Below, in pieces: positions 1 to 8,815 of a DNA stretch of 64,000 nt. Where the stretch lies: assembly GCF_004217615.1 (NCBI RefSeq), contig NZ_SHLD01000001.1, forward strand, positions 1,984,001 through 2,048,000, written 5' to 3'. The position numbers were made by a program, and so were the translations under genes. The first letter of the stretch is position 1. Every line of letters starts with the position of its first letter. Below the pieces are notes generated by a model. The model had not been told where the DNA came from, did no database searches, and worked only from the letters and a program-made list of their open reading frames with translations. The DNA is from Micromonospora kangleipakensis (GTDB lineage Bacteria > Actinomycetota > Actinomycetes > Mycobacteriales > Micromonosporaceae).

Positions 1-197
1 ACCAGCTCCTTGAGCCGGGCCGCCATGGCGGGCTCGCCGAGACCGACCCGGTGGACGAAGTCGTCGAAACGGCGCGTACCGAGCAGGGCCTCACGCATGA
101 TGAGCATCGCCGACCTGCTGCCGACGATGTCCATCGCCCGGGCGATCGAGCAGTTCGCCATCGACCAGGCGTCCCGGTCGTCCCGTAGATCCGTCAT
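1..197 (-). CDS. HxlR-family transcriptional regulator, partial (N-terminal part only)
   Basis: Reading leftward from an ATG at 195-197, the frame stays open to the window edge and gives about 65 residues. They start MTDLRDDRDAWSMANCSIARAMDI and continue through LLGTRRFDDF to MAARLKEL. The early Cys before A-R-A-M-D-I-V-G and the pattern of a winged helix-turn-helix match the start of HxlR proteins, which often sense aldehydes, quinones or redox state through that Cys. The gene runs off the left end, so length and C-terminus are unknown. It is divergent from the SDR relic and the drug exporter to its right, a common arrangement for HxlR regulators and their targets; control of either is inference. 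Confidence 0.8.
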   Translation of the reverse strand, partial: MTDLRDDRDAWSMANCSIARAMDIVGSRSAMLIMREALLGTRRFDDFVHRVGLGEPAMAARLKEL

Positions 198-560
198 ACC
201 GGCCAGCCTACGAGCTGACTTGCGTTGACGCCAGTCAGGTGCTTCACTGGGTGCCTGGCTGGCTTGCTTCTACATAAGCTAGCTCGCCGACACTACTCCG
301 CAGACTGGATCGACATGGACATCTCGGCTGCAACCGCCCTGGTCACCGCCGCCAACCGTGCCTTCGGCCGGGCCGTCGCCAGCGAGTCCTCGCCGACAAC
401 CTGAGCCGCGACGTGCGCCGCAAGCGTTCCGGCGGCGTGGCCGCGCTCTACCCGCAGCTCCCGTGACCGCCGCCCCTCACCTCTCGCCGTGCGCCACCGG
501 CGCGGGAAGCACCGCCTTCCCCGCCGGCGCCACCGCGGACCGACCCCTCCAGGAGTCCAC
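198..560. other. Divergent intergenic region between HxlR and the MFS exporter
   Basis: Apart from the SDR relic no gene is seen. A TTGACG hexamer near 218 and a TACATA hexamer near 271 could belong to promoters but are not well spaced. The ribosome binding site AGGAG at 551-555 serves the downstream GTG start. Confidence 0.4.
315..466 (+). pseudogene. Internally deleted short-chain dehydrogenase (SDR) relic
   Basis: From the ATG at 315 the first 22 codons read as an SDR N-terminus (MDISAATALVTAANRAFGRA), the nucleotide-binding TGxxxGxG region with G-to-A changes. About 15 codons later a second frame reads VLADNLSRDVRR and ends SGGVAALYPQLP with a stop at 464-466, the typical C-terminus of a small actinobacterial SDR subfamily. 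Some 190 central codons are missing and the two pieces are in different frames. An intact HxlR-SDR pair probably stood here before an internal deletion. The family identification rests on memory of the two termini. Confidence 0.5.
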
Positions 561-2117
561 GTGACCGACCAGCGAACCCTGCCCCCGACCGGGCCGGCCA
601 CCACCCAGGGCGCGTCGGCGCCGCCGCCACCCGTCCGCCGCGGCCAGGTGGCGACCCTCGTCGCGATGTGCCTGGGCGCGGCGATCACCTTCCTGCAGAT
701 CACCGCGACCGTCTCCGCCCTGACCACCGTCCAGCGGGACCTGCACGTCGAGCCGACCACCCTGATCTGGATCCCGAGCGCCTACACCCTGGCCGTGGCG
801 AGCCTGGTCCTCTCGGCCGCCACGCTGGGCAACCGTTTCGGACGCAAGCGGATGTTCGGCGCCGGCGTCGCCGCGATGATCGCCGGCGGGGCCGTGCTGG
901 CGCAGGCCGGCACCCCGGCCTGGGTGATCGCCGGGCAGCTCGTGGCGGGCATCGGCGGGGCGCTGATCCTGCCGAACAGCCTGGCCATCCTCGGTGCGAC
1001 CTTCACCGACCCGCACCGGCGCACCGAGGTCATCACCGCCTGGTCGGCCGCCTCCGGCATCGGCCTGGCGGTAGGCCCGCTCATCGCCGGGGCGCTGCTG
1101 CGGCAGCACCACTGGCACACCGTCTACCTGTCCACGATCGTGCTGGGAGTGGTCACCCTCGTCGTCGCCGCGGTCGGCGTGGCCGAGTCCCGGCAGGGCA
1201 CCGGCCGACTCGACGTGCCGGGCCTGCTGCTGGCCACCGTCACCATCGCCGCGTTCGTCTACGCCCTGATCCGGTCCGGACGTGACGGCTGGACCAGCCC
1301 GCCGGTGGTCACCGCGTGGCTCGGCTCCGCCGCCGCGCTGGTCGGGTTCGTCCTGGTCGAGCTGCGCACCGCCGCACCGATGCTCGACGTGCGACTGTTC
1401 CGGTCGGCCTCGTTCAGCGCCGTCATGGTCGTCGCCGCGGTGTCGCTGTTCGGCTTCACCGGCGTGGCGATCCTGCTCGTCCTGTTCCACGAACGCGCCC
1501 AGGGCCTCAACCCGCTGGACACGGGCTGGCGGATGCTGGTGCTGTTCGGCGTCTACGCGCTCGCCGCGTTCGGCGCCGGGCGGACCATCCGCCGCACCGG
1601 CTTCAAGGCGCCGCTCACCGCCGGTCTCCTCCTCGGCGGCCTGGCCAGCCTCGGCCTGGCCGCGCAGGGCCCGGCCACCACGTTCGGCCAGCGCTGGCCG
1701 CTGCTCGCGCTCTTCGGCGCCGCCTGCGGTCTGGTGGTTGCCCCGGCGACCGCCGCCGCGCTGGCCAGCGTCGCGCCCGCCCAGGCCGGCATGGCCTCCG
1801 GGGCGGTCAACGCGGCCCGCCAGGTGGGATCGGTACTCGGCGCGTCCCTGCTGGGCACCCTGCTCACCACCCGGCTGCTCGCCGAGCTGCCGGAGCGGCT
1901 CGCCGCGCACCAGGTCGCGGAGCCGGCCCGCGGCGCGGTGCAGTCGGCGGTGGCCGCCGGCACCAGCGGCACCCAGCCGCTGCCCGATCCGGTCCGGGCG
2001 GCGCTCGCCGAGGCGCTGACCGCGGGGGTGCAGGCGGGGCTACGCGTGAACGCCATCGTCTTCCTCGCCACCGCCGTGCTCGCTCTCGCTCTCGTCCGCA
2101 ACCGGCCGCACCACTAG
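561..2117 (+). CDS. MFS drug-efflux transporter, DHA2 (EmrB/QacA) family
   Basis: About 518 residues, the usual size for a 14-helix DHA2 proton-driven exporter of drugs or small toxic molecules in the inner membrane. A Pro/Thr-rich cytoplasmic N-terminus is followed by repeated hydrophobic segments. The loop after helix 2 carries the MFS A-motif (G-N-R-F-G-R-K-R) and the fifth-helix C-motif-like stretch G-L-A-V-G-P-L-I-A-G is visible. The GTG at 561 is chosen because AGGAG sits 5 bases upstream; an open frame extends 24 codons further up but is Arg-rich and lacks a ribosome binding site. It is divergent from an HxlR regulator. Substrate unknown. Confidence 0.9.
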   Translation: MTDQRTLPPTGPATTQGASAPPPPVRRGQVATLVAMCLGAAITFLQITATVSALTTVQRDLHVEPTTLIWIPSAYTLAVASLVLSAATLGNRFGRKRMFGAGVAAMIAGGAVLAQAGTPAWVIAGQLVAGIGGALILPNSLAILGATFTDPHRRTEVITAWSAASGIGLAVGPLIAGALLRQHHWHTVYLSTIVLGVVTLVVAAVGVAESRQGTGRLDVPGLLLATVTIAAFVYALIRSGRDGWTSPPVVTAWLGSAAALVGFVLVELRTAAPMLDVRLFRSASFSAVMVVAAVSLFGFTGVAILLVLFHERAQGLNPLDTGWRMLVLFGVYALAAFGAGRTIRRTGFKAPLTAGLLLGGLASLGLAAQGPATTFGQRWPLLALFGAACGLVVAPATAAALASVAPAQAGMASGAVNAARQVGSVLGASLLGTLLTTRLLAELPERLAAHQVAEPARGAVQSAVAAGTSGTQPLPDPVRAALAEALTAGVQAGLRVNAIVFLATAVLALALVRNRPHH

Positions 2118-2448
2118 GTCGACCGCTCATTGGGCGGCCGGAACGCAGGGCAGCCCATCGACGATCACCGGACGCACCGGAAGTGCCGAGTGATGGACGA
2201 TCAGGCCGGGCAGCCGTGGCCTGGCCATCCGCGGCGGCAAGAACCAGCGATTTCGCGAGCATCGGGCTCCTCGGCCCGCTCGGGTGCGCGGGCAGGCACG
2301 CAGATGTGTGGATGGGGCTCGGCGGTCCAGACGTGCGGGCCCCGCCCCGCACCGGTTCAGCTGCAGTGACCCAGGTCACTCGGGATGAACTTTTACTCGC
2401 CGGTCGCGTCCGGAGCACCTGGATAGCTCTCGCCTTCATCCAGGGAGA
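2118..2448. other. Gene-less stretch upstream of the subtilase
   Basis: No coding frame with support. It holds the palindrome at 2365-2380 and presumably the protease promoter. Confidence 0.5.
2365..2380. promoter_or_regulatory. Perfect dyad upstream of the subtilase gene
   Basis: AGTGACCCAGGTCACT: 7-base arms around a 2-base centre, about 70 bases before the protease start. Size and position fit a binding site for a dimeric regulator; which one is unknown. Confidence 0.45.
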
Positions 2449-5400
2449 ATGATGCGTTCAGTTCGCAAGTTATCGGCGCTGGCACTGGTGGTGCTGGGCG
2501 TCTCGGCGGTGGCTCCGGGCGGTACGCCCGCGTCGGCGCAGCCCCGGGCCGCGAAGCCGGCGACCACACCCGCGGTCGCGTCCAAGCCCCGGACGGTCAC
2601 TCTGCTCACCGGCGACACCGTCCACGTCAGCACTAGGGACGGCCAGACGGCTGTCGACGTCGTGCCGGGCAAGGGACGGGAACGGATCCCGTTCATCACC
2701 CACAGCGCCGGCGAGGACGTGCGGGTCATCCCCGCCGACGCCGTCGGCCTGCTCAACCGGGGCAAGCTCGACGAGCGGCTCTTCGACATCTCGATGCTGG
2801 TCGGCTTCGGCTACGACGACACCCGGGCCACCCTGCCGCTCATCGTCAAGCACAGCGGCGCCGCCCCCGCCGGCCTCGCCGGTGCCCGGACCACCCGGAA
2901 GCTCTTCGGGGCCAGCGCTGTCGCGGAGAGCCGCGCGGACGCGGTGTCCTTCTGGAACAACGTCACTTCCGCCGCGAGTGGCACCGAGCGGCAACTGCGG
3001 GCCGGGTTCGACAAGATCTGGCTCGACGGGCTGCGCCGCCCCACCCTCGACGTCAGCGTCCCGCTGACCGGCGCGCCGCAGGCCTGGCAGGCCGGCTGGA
3101 CGGGAACGGGGGTGAAGGTCGGCGTGATCGACACCGGCATCGACCAGACGCACCCCGACCTGGCCGACCGCGTCGCCGCCGCGGAGAACTTCACCTCGGA
3201 CCCAGACACCCTTGACCGGGTCGGCCACGGCACCCACGTCGCCTCCACCATCGCCGGCACCGCGGCCGCGTCGCAGGGCCGTTACAAGGGCATGGCGCCC
3301 GGCGCGACCCTCTACAGCGCCAAGGTCTGCGTCGAGGATGGCTGCCCGGAGTCGGCGATCCTGGCCGGCATGACCTGGGCGGCGCAGCAGGGCGTCAAGG
3401 TCGCCAACATGAGCCTCGGCGGACCGGACAGCCCGGAGACCGACCCGATCGAGGCGGCCGTGGCCGACCTCACCCACCGCTACGGCGTGCTCTTCGTCGT
3501 CGCCGCGGGCAACAGCGGCGAGGCCGGCGAGTCCACGGTGAACTCGCCCGGCAGCGTGACCGAGGCGCTGACCGTGGGCGCCGTGACCAAGACGGGCTGG
3601 CTGGCCTCGTTCTCGAGCCGTGGTCCGCGCGCGAGCGACGCCGGCATCAAGCCGGACATCACCGCGCCCGGCGTCGGCATCCTCGCCGCCCGCAGCTCGA
3701 CCTCCGGCCTGGAGCCGTACTACGAGAACCCGCAGTACACCAGCCTCAACGGCACCTCGATGGCCACGCCGCACGTGGCCGGCGCGGCGGCGATCCTGGC
3801 CCAGCAGCACCCGGACTGGGCGCCTGAGCAGATCAAGTCCACGCTGATGGCAGCCGCGCAGCCGAACGCCGCCACCGGCGTCTACGAGCAGGGCGCGGGC
3901 TTCGTCAACGTCAGCCGGGCGATCCAGCAGACCGTCACGACGAGCCCGGTGAGCGTCGCCTTCGAGCGGACCGCCGCGGCGCAGCAGCGCACGATCACGT
4001 ACGCGAACAGCGGCTCCTCCGCCCTCACTCTGGCGGTGTCTCTCGACGCCAAAGACGCCGACGGCACCCCGGCGCCGGCCGGCCTGTTCAGCCTCAGCGC
4101 CTCCTCGGTGACGGTCCCGGCCGGCGGCACGGCCACCGTGACCGTCACCGTGCAGGCCGGAGCCGACCTGCCCGACCGCTACTTCGGCGGTGAGGTGACC
4201 GCCACCGGCGGCGGCGCGCAGGTGCAGACCCCGGTCGCGCTCGACATCGCCCGCAGCGAGCTGACCCTCAAGCTCGTCGGGCCGGACGGCGGAGCGCCCA
4301 CGCCCGAGCAGGGCTGGGTGACCATCCTGACCGACCTGGACCGGAATGGCATCCTGGTCTTCGACAACCCCGCGGTCACCAAGCACCGGATCCGTCCGGG
4401 CCGTTACCTGGTCCAGACCTACCTGTTGACCGGCGACCCGTACCTCCCGCACGTCGCTTCGCTGATGCGCCCGAGCCTCGACCTGACCACGGACCAGGCG
4501 CTCACCATGGACACCCGCCTGGCGAAGCCGATCGCGGTGTCGGTGCCGAACCCGAAGGCCACCGCGGTTCATCAGGAGTTCGGCTGGACGATCCGGATTG
4601 AGCAGCCGCAGATCTGGGGCAGCAACGACCCGTTCGGCGTGCTGATGGGCATCCCCTTCGACCACCTGCGAACGGCGCAGATCGGGGCCGGCGAGACGAC
4701 CGGCTTCGTCTCCTACGTGAACGGGATGTGGGGCCAGGTGCGCCAGGGCAGCCTGCACAACAGCCCGTACGTCTACCGGGTCTACCTCTACGAGCCGGAG
4801 AAGATGATGACCGGGCTGACCCGCAAGCTGGGCGCGGACGACTTCGCCACGGTCCGCTCCCAGATCAGCGCGGACGTGTCCGGCGTGCCGGTGTCGCGGA
4901 CCGCGGTCGCGCACGCGCCCGGCAACTCGCCGATCTACCGGGACGAGCGCAACGTCCCGCCGAGCTTCAGCTACGACGTGCCGAGCACCATCACGGAGTA
5001 CTACAACCAGGACAAGCAGGCGGTGTGGCAGTCGACCTCGGCCCAGCTGAGGTACACGTACTACCAGTCGGCGTGGACCAGCTTCCAGCCCGGGCGCACG
5101 TACACGGTGAAGTGGGCCAACGCGGTGGCCGGGCCGGTCTTCCCGGAGCCGAACTTCGGCCAGCAGTTCGCCACCCGCTACTGGGGCGACCTGATCGGCG
5201 GGCCGGGGCCGCTGCACGGCGACGGCACCGGGCACATGGGCTTCCGGCACGTCCGCGGCGGTAGCGTCGAGGTGAACCTCTACCGCAACGGGGTCAAGGT
5301 CGGCGACGCGAACCAGGCGCCCTGGGCGTGGGAGGTGCCTGCGGAGCCGGGTGACTACCGGTTGGCCGCGACCTTCCGCAGCGACCCGGCGTTCACCCTG

Positions 5401-5784
5401 TCGACGGTGGTCGACGCGGAGTGGACCTTCAAGTCCGGGCACGTGGGCGACGGCGAACTGGTGAAGCTGCCGATGACGGCGATCCGGTACACCCCGGAGC
5501 TCAACATCAACAACCGGGCGCCGGCCAACCGGCTGTTCGCGATCCCGGTCTCGCTCGACCGTCAGGTCGGGGCGGCGCCGGGCCAGACCAGCGCCTTGAC
5601 CGTCGAGGCATCCTTCGACGACGGCAAGACCTGGCAGCAGCTGACCGTGCAGCGGTCCGGCGAGAAGGCGGTCGCCTGGGTGCACAACCCGGCCGGCACC
5701 GGCTTCGTCTCGCTGCGGGCCGCCGCGACGGACACCAGCGGTAACACGGTCAAACAGACCATCATCCGCGCCTACCGGTACTGA
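2449..5784 (+). CDS. Secreted S8 (subtilisin-like) serine protease, large multidomain form
   Basis: 1111 residues. A Sec signal peptide (residues 1 to about 31, MMRSVRKLSALALVVLGVSAV then A-S-A) leads into a propeptide. The S8 catalytic domain carries Asp228 (V-I-D-T-G-I-D), His260 (G-H-G-T-H-V-A) and Ser437 (N-G-T-S-M-A-T-P-H-V-A-G), with an A-A-G-N-S oxyanion segment between. Residues from about 500 form beta-rich modules, including a CARDB/Fn3-like stretch around 520-600, then a long Tyr/Trp-rich C-terminal region without a recognised family. This build is typical of large exported actinobacterial subtilases that degrade environmental protein. AGGGAG at 2442-2447 better fits the second ATG (2452). 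Monocistronic; a strong hairpin follows. Confidence 0.95.
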   Translation: MMRSVRKLSALALVVLGVSAVAPGGTPASAQPRAAKPATTPAVASKPRTVTLLTGDTVHVSTRDGQTAVDVVPGKGRERIPFITHSAGEDVRVIPADAVGLLNRGKLDERLFDISMLVGFGYDDTRATLPLIVKHSGAAPAGLAGARTTRKLFGASAVAESRADAVSFWNNVTSAASGTERQLRAGFDKIWLDGLRRPTLDVSVPLTGAPQAWQAGWTGTGVKVGVIDTGIDQTHPDLADRVAAAENFTSDPDTLDRVGHGTHVASTIAGTAAASQGRYKGMAPGATLYSAKVCVEDGCPESAILAGMTWAAQQGVKVANMSLGGPDSPETDPIEAAVADLTHRYGVLFVVAAGNSGEAGESTVNSPGSVTEALTVGAVTKTGWLASFSSRGPRASDAGIKPDITAPGVGILAARSSTSGLEPYYENPQYTSLNGTSMATPHVAGAAAILAQQHPDWAPEQIKSTLMAAAQPNAATGVYEQGAGFVNVSRAIQQTVTTSPVSVAFERTAAAQQRTITYANSGSSALTLAVSLDAKDADGTPAPAGLFSLSASSVTVPAGGTATVTVTVQAGADLPDRYFGGEVTATGGGAQVQTPVALDIARSELTLKLVGPDGGAPTPEQGWVTILTDLDRNGILVFDNPAVTKHRIRPGRYLVQTYLLTGDPYLPHVASLMRPSLDLTTDQALTMDTRLAKPIAVSVPNPKATAVHQEFGWTIRIEQPQIWGSNDPFGVLMGIPFDHLRTAQIGAGETTGFVSYVNGMWGQVRQGSLHNSPYVYRVYLYEPEKMMTGLTRKLGADDFATVRSQISADVSGVPVSRTAVAHAPGNSPIYRDERNVPPSFSYDVPSTITEYYNQDKQAVWQSTSAQLRYTYYQSAWTSFQPGRTYTVKWANAVAGPVFPEPNFGQQFATRYWGDLIGGPGPLHGDGTGHMGFRHVRGGSVEVNLYRNGVKVGDANQAPWAWEVPAEPGDYRLAATFRSDPAFTLSTVVDAEWTFKSGHVGDGELVKLPMTAIRYTPELNINNRAPANRLFAIPVSLDRQVGAAPGQTSALTVEASFDDGKTWQQLTVQRSGEKAVAWVHNPAGTGFVSLRAAATDTSGNTVKQTIIRAYRY

Positions 5785-5795
5785 GGGTGAGCCCT

Positions 5796-5823
5796 GGACG
5801 CGGCGCCCACCGGCGCCGCGTCC
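5796..5823. terminator. Bidirectional terminator hairpin between convergent genes
   Basis: GGACGCGGCGCC and GGCGCCGCGTCC form a 12-bp perfect stem with a 4-base loop. It lies between the subtilase stop (5784) and the end of the minus-strand TPR frame (5827), so it can serve both. Confidence 0.75.
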
Positions 5824-5826
5824 GGG

Positions 5827-6561
5827 TCACCGGTGCCAGCGCAGCCGGTCGCGGATCCGCCGGGCCATCGGCGAGTCCGTCCCGTCGAGCTCAGCGAGGG
5901 CCTCGCTCCACGCCTGCCCGGCCAGGGCCGGGTCGCCGTTGGCGGAGTGGAAGTCGCCGATGGAGACCAGCACCTCCGCGGTGTGGTGGGGGGCCCGGGC
6001 GCCGCGGAAGGTGTCGATCGCCTGCTGCCAGATCGCCATCGCGTGCGGAAGGTCGTCGATCATCGAGTACGTGTGCGCCAGCCAGGCCTGGGTGGTGCCC
6101 ACCCCGTGCAGGTCGCCGAGGGCCTCGAACTGCCGCCGCGCCTCGACGAACATGCCCAGCGCCTCGGCGTGCCGGCCGAGCCAGCCCTGTGCCCGCGCGA
6201 TGGCCAGCAGCGCGTTGGTGGCGCCCCGCACATTGCCCTCGGCGCGAAAGAGCGCCCGCGCGGCCTCGGCATGCCGGATCGCCTCGTGGTAACGCCTCTG
6301 GTCCAGCCGGATTTCGGCGATGTTGTTCTCCACGTGGCCCTGCTCGGTGCGCCGGCCGAGCCGGTCGAAAAGCGCCCGGGCGTGCTGCAGGTGCGACAGC
6401 CCGCGGTCCAGATCGGCCAGGAAGTAGCAGGCGCCGGCGAGGCTGCGGTGCAGCAGGGCCTGGGCGGCGGGGTCGTCCCCGGTCGCGGCGAGGCCGGTGC
6501 TCACCGCCGCCGCCCACTGCGTGAACTGCGCGGTGTCCTGGAAGAAGTTCTGCATGGCCAA
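5827..6561 (-). pseudogene. TPR C-terminal part of an AfsR-type regulator, separated by an amber codon
   Basis: About 240 residues of tetratricopeptide helices (repeats of A-x-x-x-L-x-x-A type, for example around Q-A-L-L-H-R-S-L-A-G-A). It lies in the same frame as, and directly follows, the frame at 6571-8691: the sequence runs G-R-P-R-T-A, TAG, Q-I-A-L-A-M-Q. The paralogue at 9455-12301 reads D-A-W-Q-L-A-L-G-M-Q here, so TAG replaces a Trp codon (TGG to TAG). No ribosome binding site supports an independent start. It is best read as the detached C-terminus of one gene spanning 5827-8691. Readthrough or a sequencing error would restore a 954-residue protein. Confidence 0.8.
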
Positions 6562-6570
6562 CGCGATCTG

Positions 6571-8691
6571 CTAGGCCGTGCGAGGCCGGCCGCGCTCCTT
6601 GGCCCGCGCGACGATGTCGGTCAGCACCCGCTGCTCGGCGGCGAACCAGGCCATCGCGTCGGCCCGGTCGGTGAAGCCGCGCCCGGTGACCCCGCGCTCG
6701 GACGGCTCCGGCTCCGGCAGCGGCACCTGCGGCAGCAAGGGCAGCTGCGCCGCGTACGCACTGAGCTGGTAAAAGTCGTAGACGCGCTCGATGGCAGCCT
6801 CCCGCTCGGCCGCGTCGTCGTGCTCCTCCCCGAGCTCCACGGCATAGGCGCGCAGCAGATCATGCATCCGCCACCGGCCGTCGCCGGGCTGGATCAGCAG
6901 CTGCGCCCCGAGCTCGGCGAGCAGGCCGCGGGCGGAGCGCGGGGACAGGCCGCCCAGGGCGGCCGCCGCTTCCGTGCTCAGCTCCCCGGCCGGGTGCAGG
7001 GGCAGCAGCCGGAAGAGCCGGGCTGCCTCGGGAGTCAGGGCCCGGTAGGACCAGGAGAAGATCGCCTCCAGCTCGGCGTGTGCGTCCCCGAAGCCGGCCA
7101 GCCGGCCGTCGGCCTCGGCCAGCTCACCGGCGACCGCGGGAAGGCTGAGCCCGGGCCGGCCGACGGTGCGGGTGGCGACCAGCGCCAGGGCCAGCGGCAG
7201 CCGGCCGCACCGCGCGATGATCTCGTCGACGGCGGCCGGGTCGGCGGCCGCCGCGTCGCCGAGCCAGCGGGTGAGCAGCTCGCGGGCCTCGGCGTCGGTC
7301 AGCAGGTCGAGGTGCAGCGGGTGGGCGCCCGCCGGGCCGGCCCCGCCGGTGATCCGGCGGCGGCTGGTGGCGATGACGAGACTGCCGCCGGTGCCGGGCA
7401 GCAGGTGCCGGATCTGGTCCCAGTCGCGGCAGTTGTCGAGCAGGATCAGCATCCGGTGCTCGGCCAGGATGCTGCGGTAGAGGCCGGCCTGGGCGTGCAG
7501 CTCGGCCGGGATGGCGGCCGGCGCGACCCCGAGGGACCACAGGAAGCCGCGCAGCGCCTCGGCCGGTGTCATCACCGAGTCGCCGGAGTCGAAACCGCGC
7601 AGGTCCGCGTGCAACTGCCCATCGGGGTAGCGGGCGGCCAGCTGGTGGGCCAGGTGCACCGCGAGGGTGGTCTTCCCGACGCCGGGCATTCCGTCGATGA
7701 CCAGCGCGGTGGTCCGCCGGTCTGCGGCCAGCAGCTCCTCCGCGGCGGCCACGACGCCGCGGCGGCCGGTGAAGTAGGGGTGGTCGGCCGGCAACTGCGC
7801 CGGCGGCTCGGCCCGGGGCGACTGCGACAACTCCAGCTCGGCTGGCGGCCATAATTCGGCCTCCCCGCCGCTAGGCGGCGCTCCGGGCCGAATGAAGGCC
7901 GGTCTGACGCCGCGCCGCGACCTGGAGTCGTTGGCCGGGGCGTCGTGATCGAGCAGGCTGTCCCGGGCCGCGCGCAGGTCGCCGCCCGGCTGGATGCCGA
8001 GCTCGTCGGCGAGCCGGTGCTCGATGTCGGCATAAGCCGCGAGGGCCTCGGACCGGCGGCCGTCCGCGGCGAGCGCGAGCAGCAGCCGCGCCTGCAGTGC
8101 CTCGTCCAGCGGCTCGCATTCGGCGGCCAGCCGGATCGCGGGCAGCACCAGGTGGACGCACCCGGCCCGCAAGGCGGCGTCGGCCGCCGCCCGGACGGCC
8201 GCGAACCGCTCGCCGTCGACAGCGACGAACTCCGGATGGGCCCGGCCGCCGGCCTGCAGGCCCGAGGCGCACCGGTCGCGCCACAGCGCCAGCGCCTCCC
8301 GGTAGAGCTCGACGGCCGGCTCGCCGGAGCTGTCACCGGCCTGGGCGACCAGGCGCCGGAAACGCAGCAGGTCGAGCGACTCCCCGTCGATCCGCAGCCG
8401 GTATTCGGCGCCGTCGCGGATCAGCACCGAGCCCGCTGCCCGCGTCGGCAGGCCCGGCTCGAAGCGCCGCCGGAGCATCCCGACGTGCCGGTGCACCACA
8501 TTGACCGCGCTGGGTGGGGGGTCGGACTCCCAGAGCAGGTCGACGAGTTCGGCGACGCTGACCGCGCCGCCGGCCCGGGCGAGCAGCAACGCCAGGATCA
8601 GCCGCTGCTGCCGGGTGCCCAGGTCGATTTCGGACTGGCCGCGCCAGGCCCGCACCGGGCCGAGAATGGCGAAAGAGAGCGGGCTGGTCAT
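6571..8691 (-). CDS. AfsR/SARP-family regulator: OmpR-like DNA binding, BTAD and NB-ARC ATPase (truncated by amber stop)
   Basis: 706 residues from the ATG at 8691 (MTSPLSFAILGPVRAWRG). Order: winged-helix DNA-binding domain (about 1-95), bacterial transcriptional activation domain (about 100-250), Pro-rich linker, then NB-ARC/STAND NTPase with Walker A G-M-P-G-V-G-K-T-T, Walker B L-I-L-L-D-N-C and the G-x-P arm G-R-L-P-L-A-L-A. Such proteins integrate ATP and kinase signals to switch on secondary metabolism or development. The family normally ends in TPRs; here the TPR part is cut off by the TAG at 6571-6573. The upstream extension of the open frame is rejected because a TATAAA hexamer lies about 20 bases before 8691, giving a nearly leaderless start. 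Confidence 0.85.
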   Translation of the reverse strand: MTSPLSFAILGPVRAWRGQSEIDLGTRQQRLILALLLARAGGAVSVAELVDLLWESDPPPSAVNVVHRHVGMLRRRFEPGLPTRAAGSVLIRDGAEYRLRIDGESLDLLRFRRLVAQAGDSSGEPAVELYREALALWRDRCASGLQAGGRAHPEFVAVDGERFAAVRAAADAALRAGCVHLVLPAIRLAAECEPLDEALQARLLLALAADGRRSEALAAYADIEHRLADELGIQPGGDLRAARDSLLDHDAPANDSRSRRGVRPAFIRPGAPPSGGEAELWPPAELELSQSPRAEPPAQLPADHPYFTGRRGVVAAAEELLAADRRTTALVIDGMPGVGKTTLAVHLAHQLAARYPDGQLHADLRGFDSGDSVMTPAEALRGFLWSLGVAPAAIPAELHAQAGLYRSILAEHRMLILLDNCRDWDQIRHLLPGTGGSLVIATSRRRITGGAGPAGAHPLHLDLLTDAEARELLTRWLGDAAAADPAAVDEIIARCGRLPLALALVATRTVGRPGLSLPAVAGELAEADGRLAGFGDAHAELEAIFSWSYRALTPEAARLFRLLPLHPAGELSTEAAAALGGLSPRSARGLLAELGAQLLIQPGDGRWRMHDLLRAYAVELGEEHDDAAEREAAIERVYDFYQLSAYAAQLPLLPQVPLPEPEPSERGVTGRGFTDRADAMAWFAAEQRVLTDIVARAKERGRPRTA

Positions 8692-8815
8692 CTTGATGCG
8701 ATTTATACAGGGCTGGTTGCCACGATCGCTATAGCATGCCAGGGCCGCGGGCGCGTTGCGGCAATGTGAGCTTCGACTCAGCTTCCGGATCGCCGGCCGC
8801 CGGAGTCCTCCCTGC
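8692..8815 (-). promoter_or_regulatory. Promoter region of the split AfsR-type regulator
   Basis: On the minus strand a TATAAA hexamer (about 8700-8706) sits roughly 10-15 bases before the ATG at 8691, and a second TATAGC lies further up near 8730. There is no Shine-Dalgarno sequence, so the message is probably leaderless or nearly so. Confidence 0.4.

Noticed and set aside
2470..5685. 1071-codon minus-strand frame opposite the subtilase
   Set aside because: It is a shadow of the high-GC protease gene: Arg/Gly/His-rich, no domain, and the plus strand has a full catalytic triad and signal peptide.
6555..6576. Independent start for the TPR protein at TTG 6561 or ATG 6555
   Set aside because: No ribosome binding site; sequence continuity with the upstream frame and the paralogue show it is the same gene interrupted by TAG.
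5833..7854. 673-codon plus-strand frame opposite the split AfsR gene
   Set aside because: Same shadow pattern; it also has no ribosome binding site.
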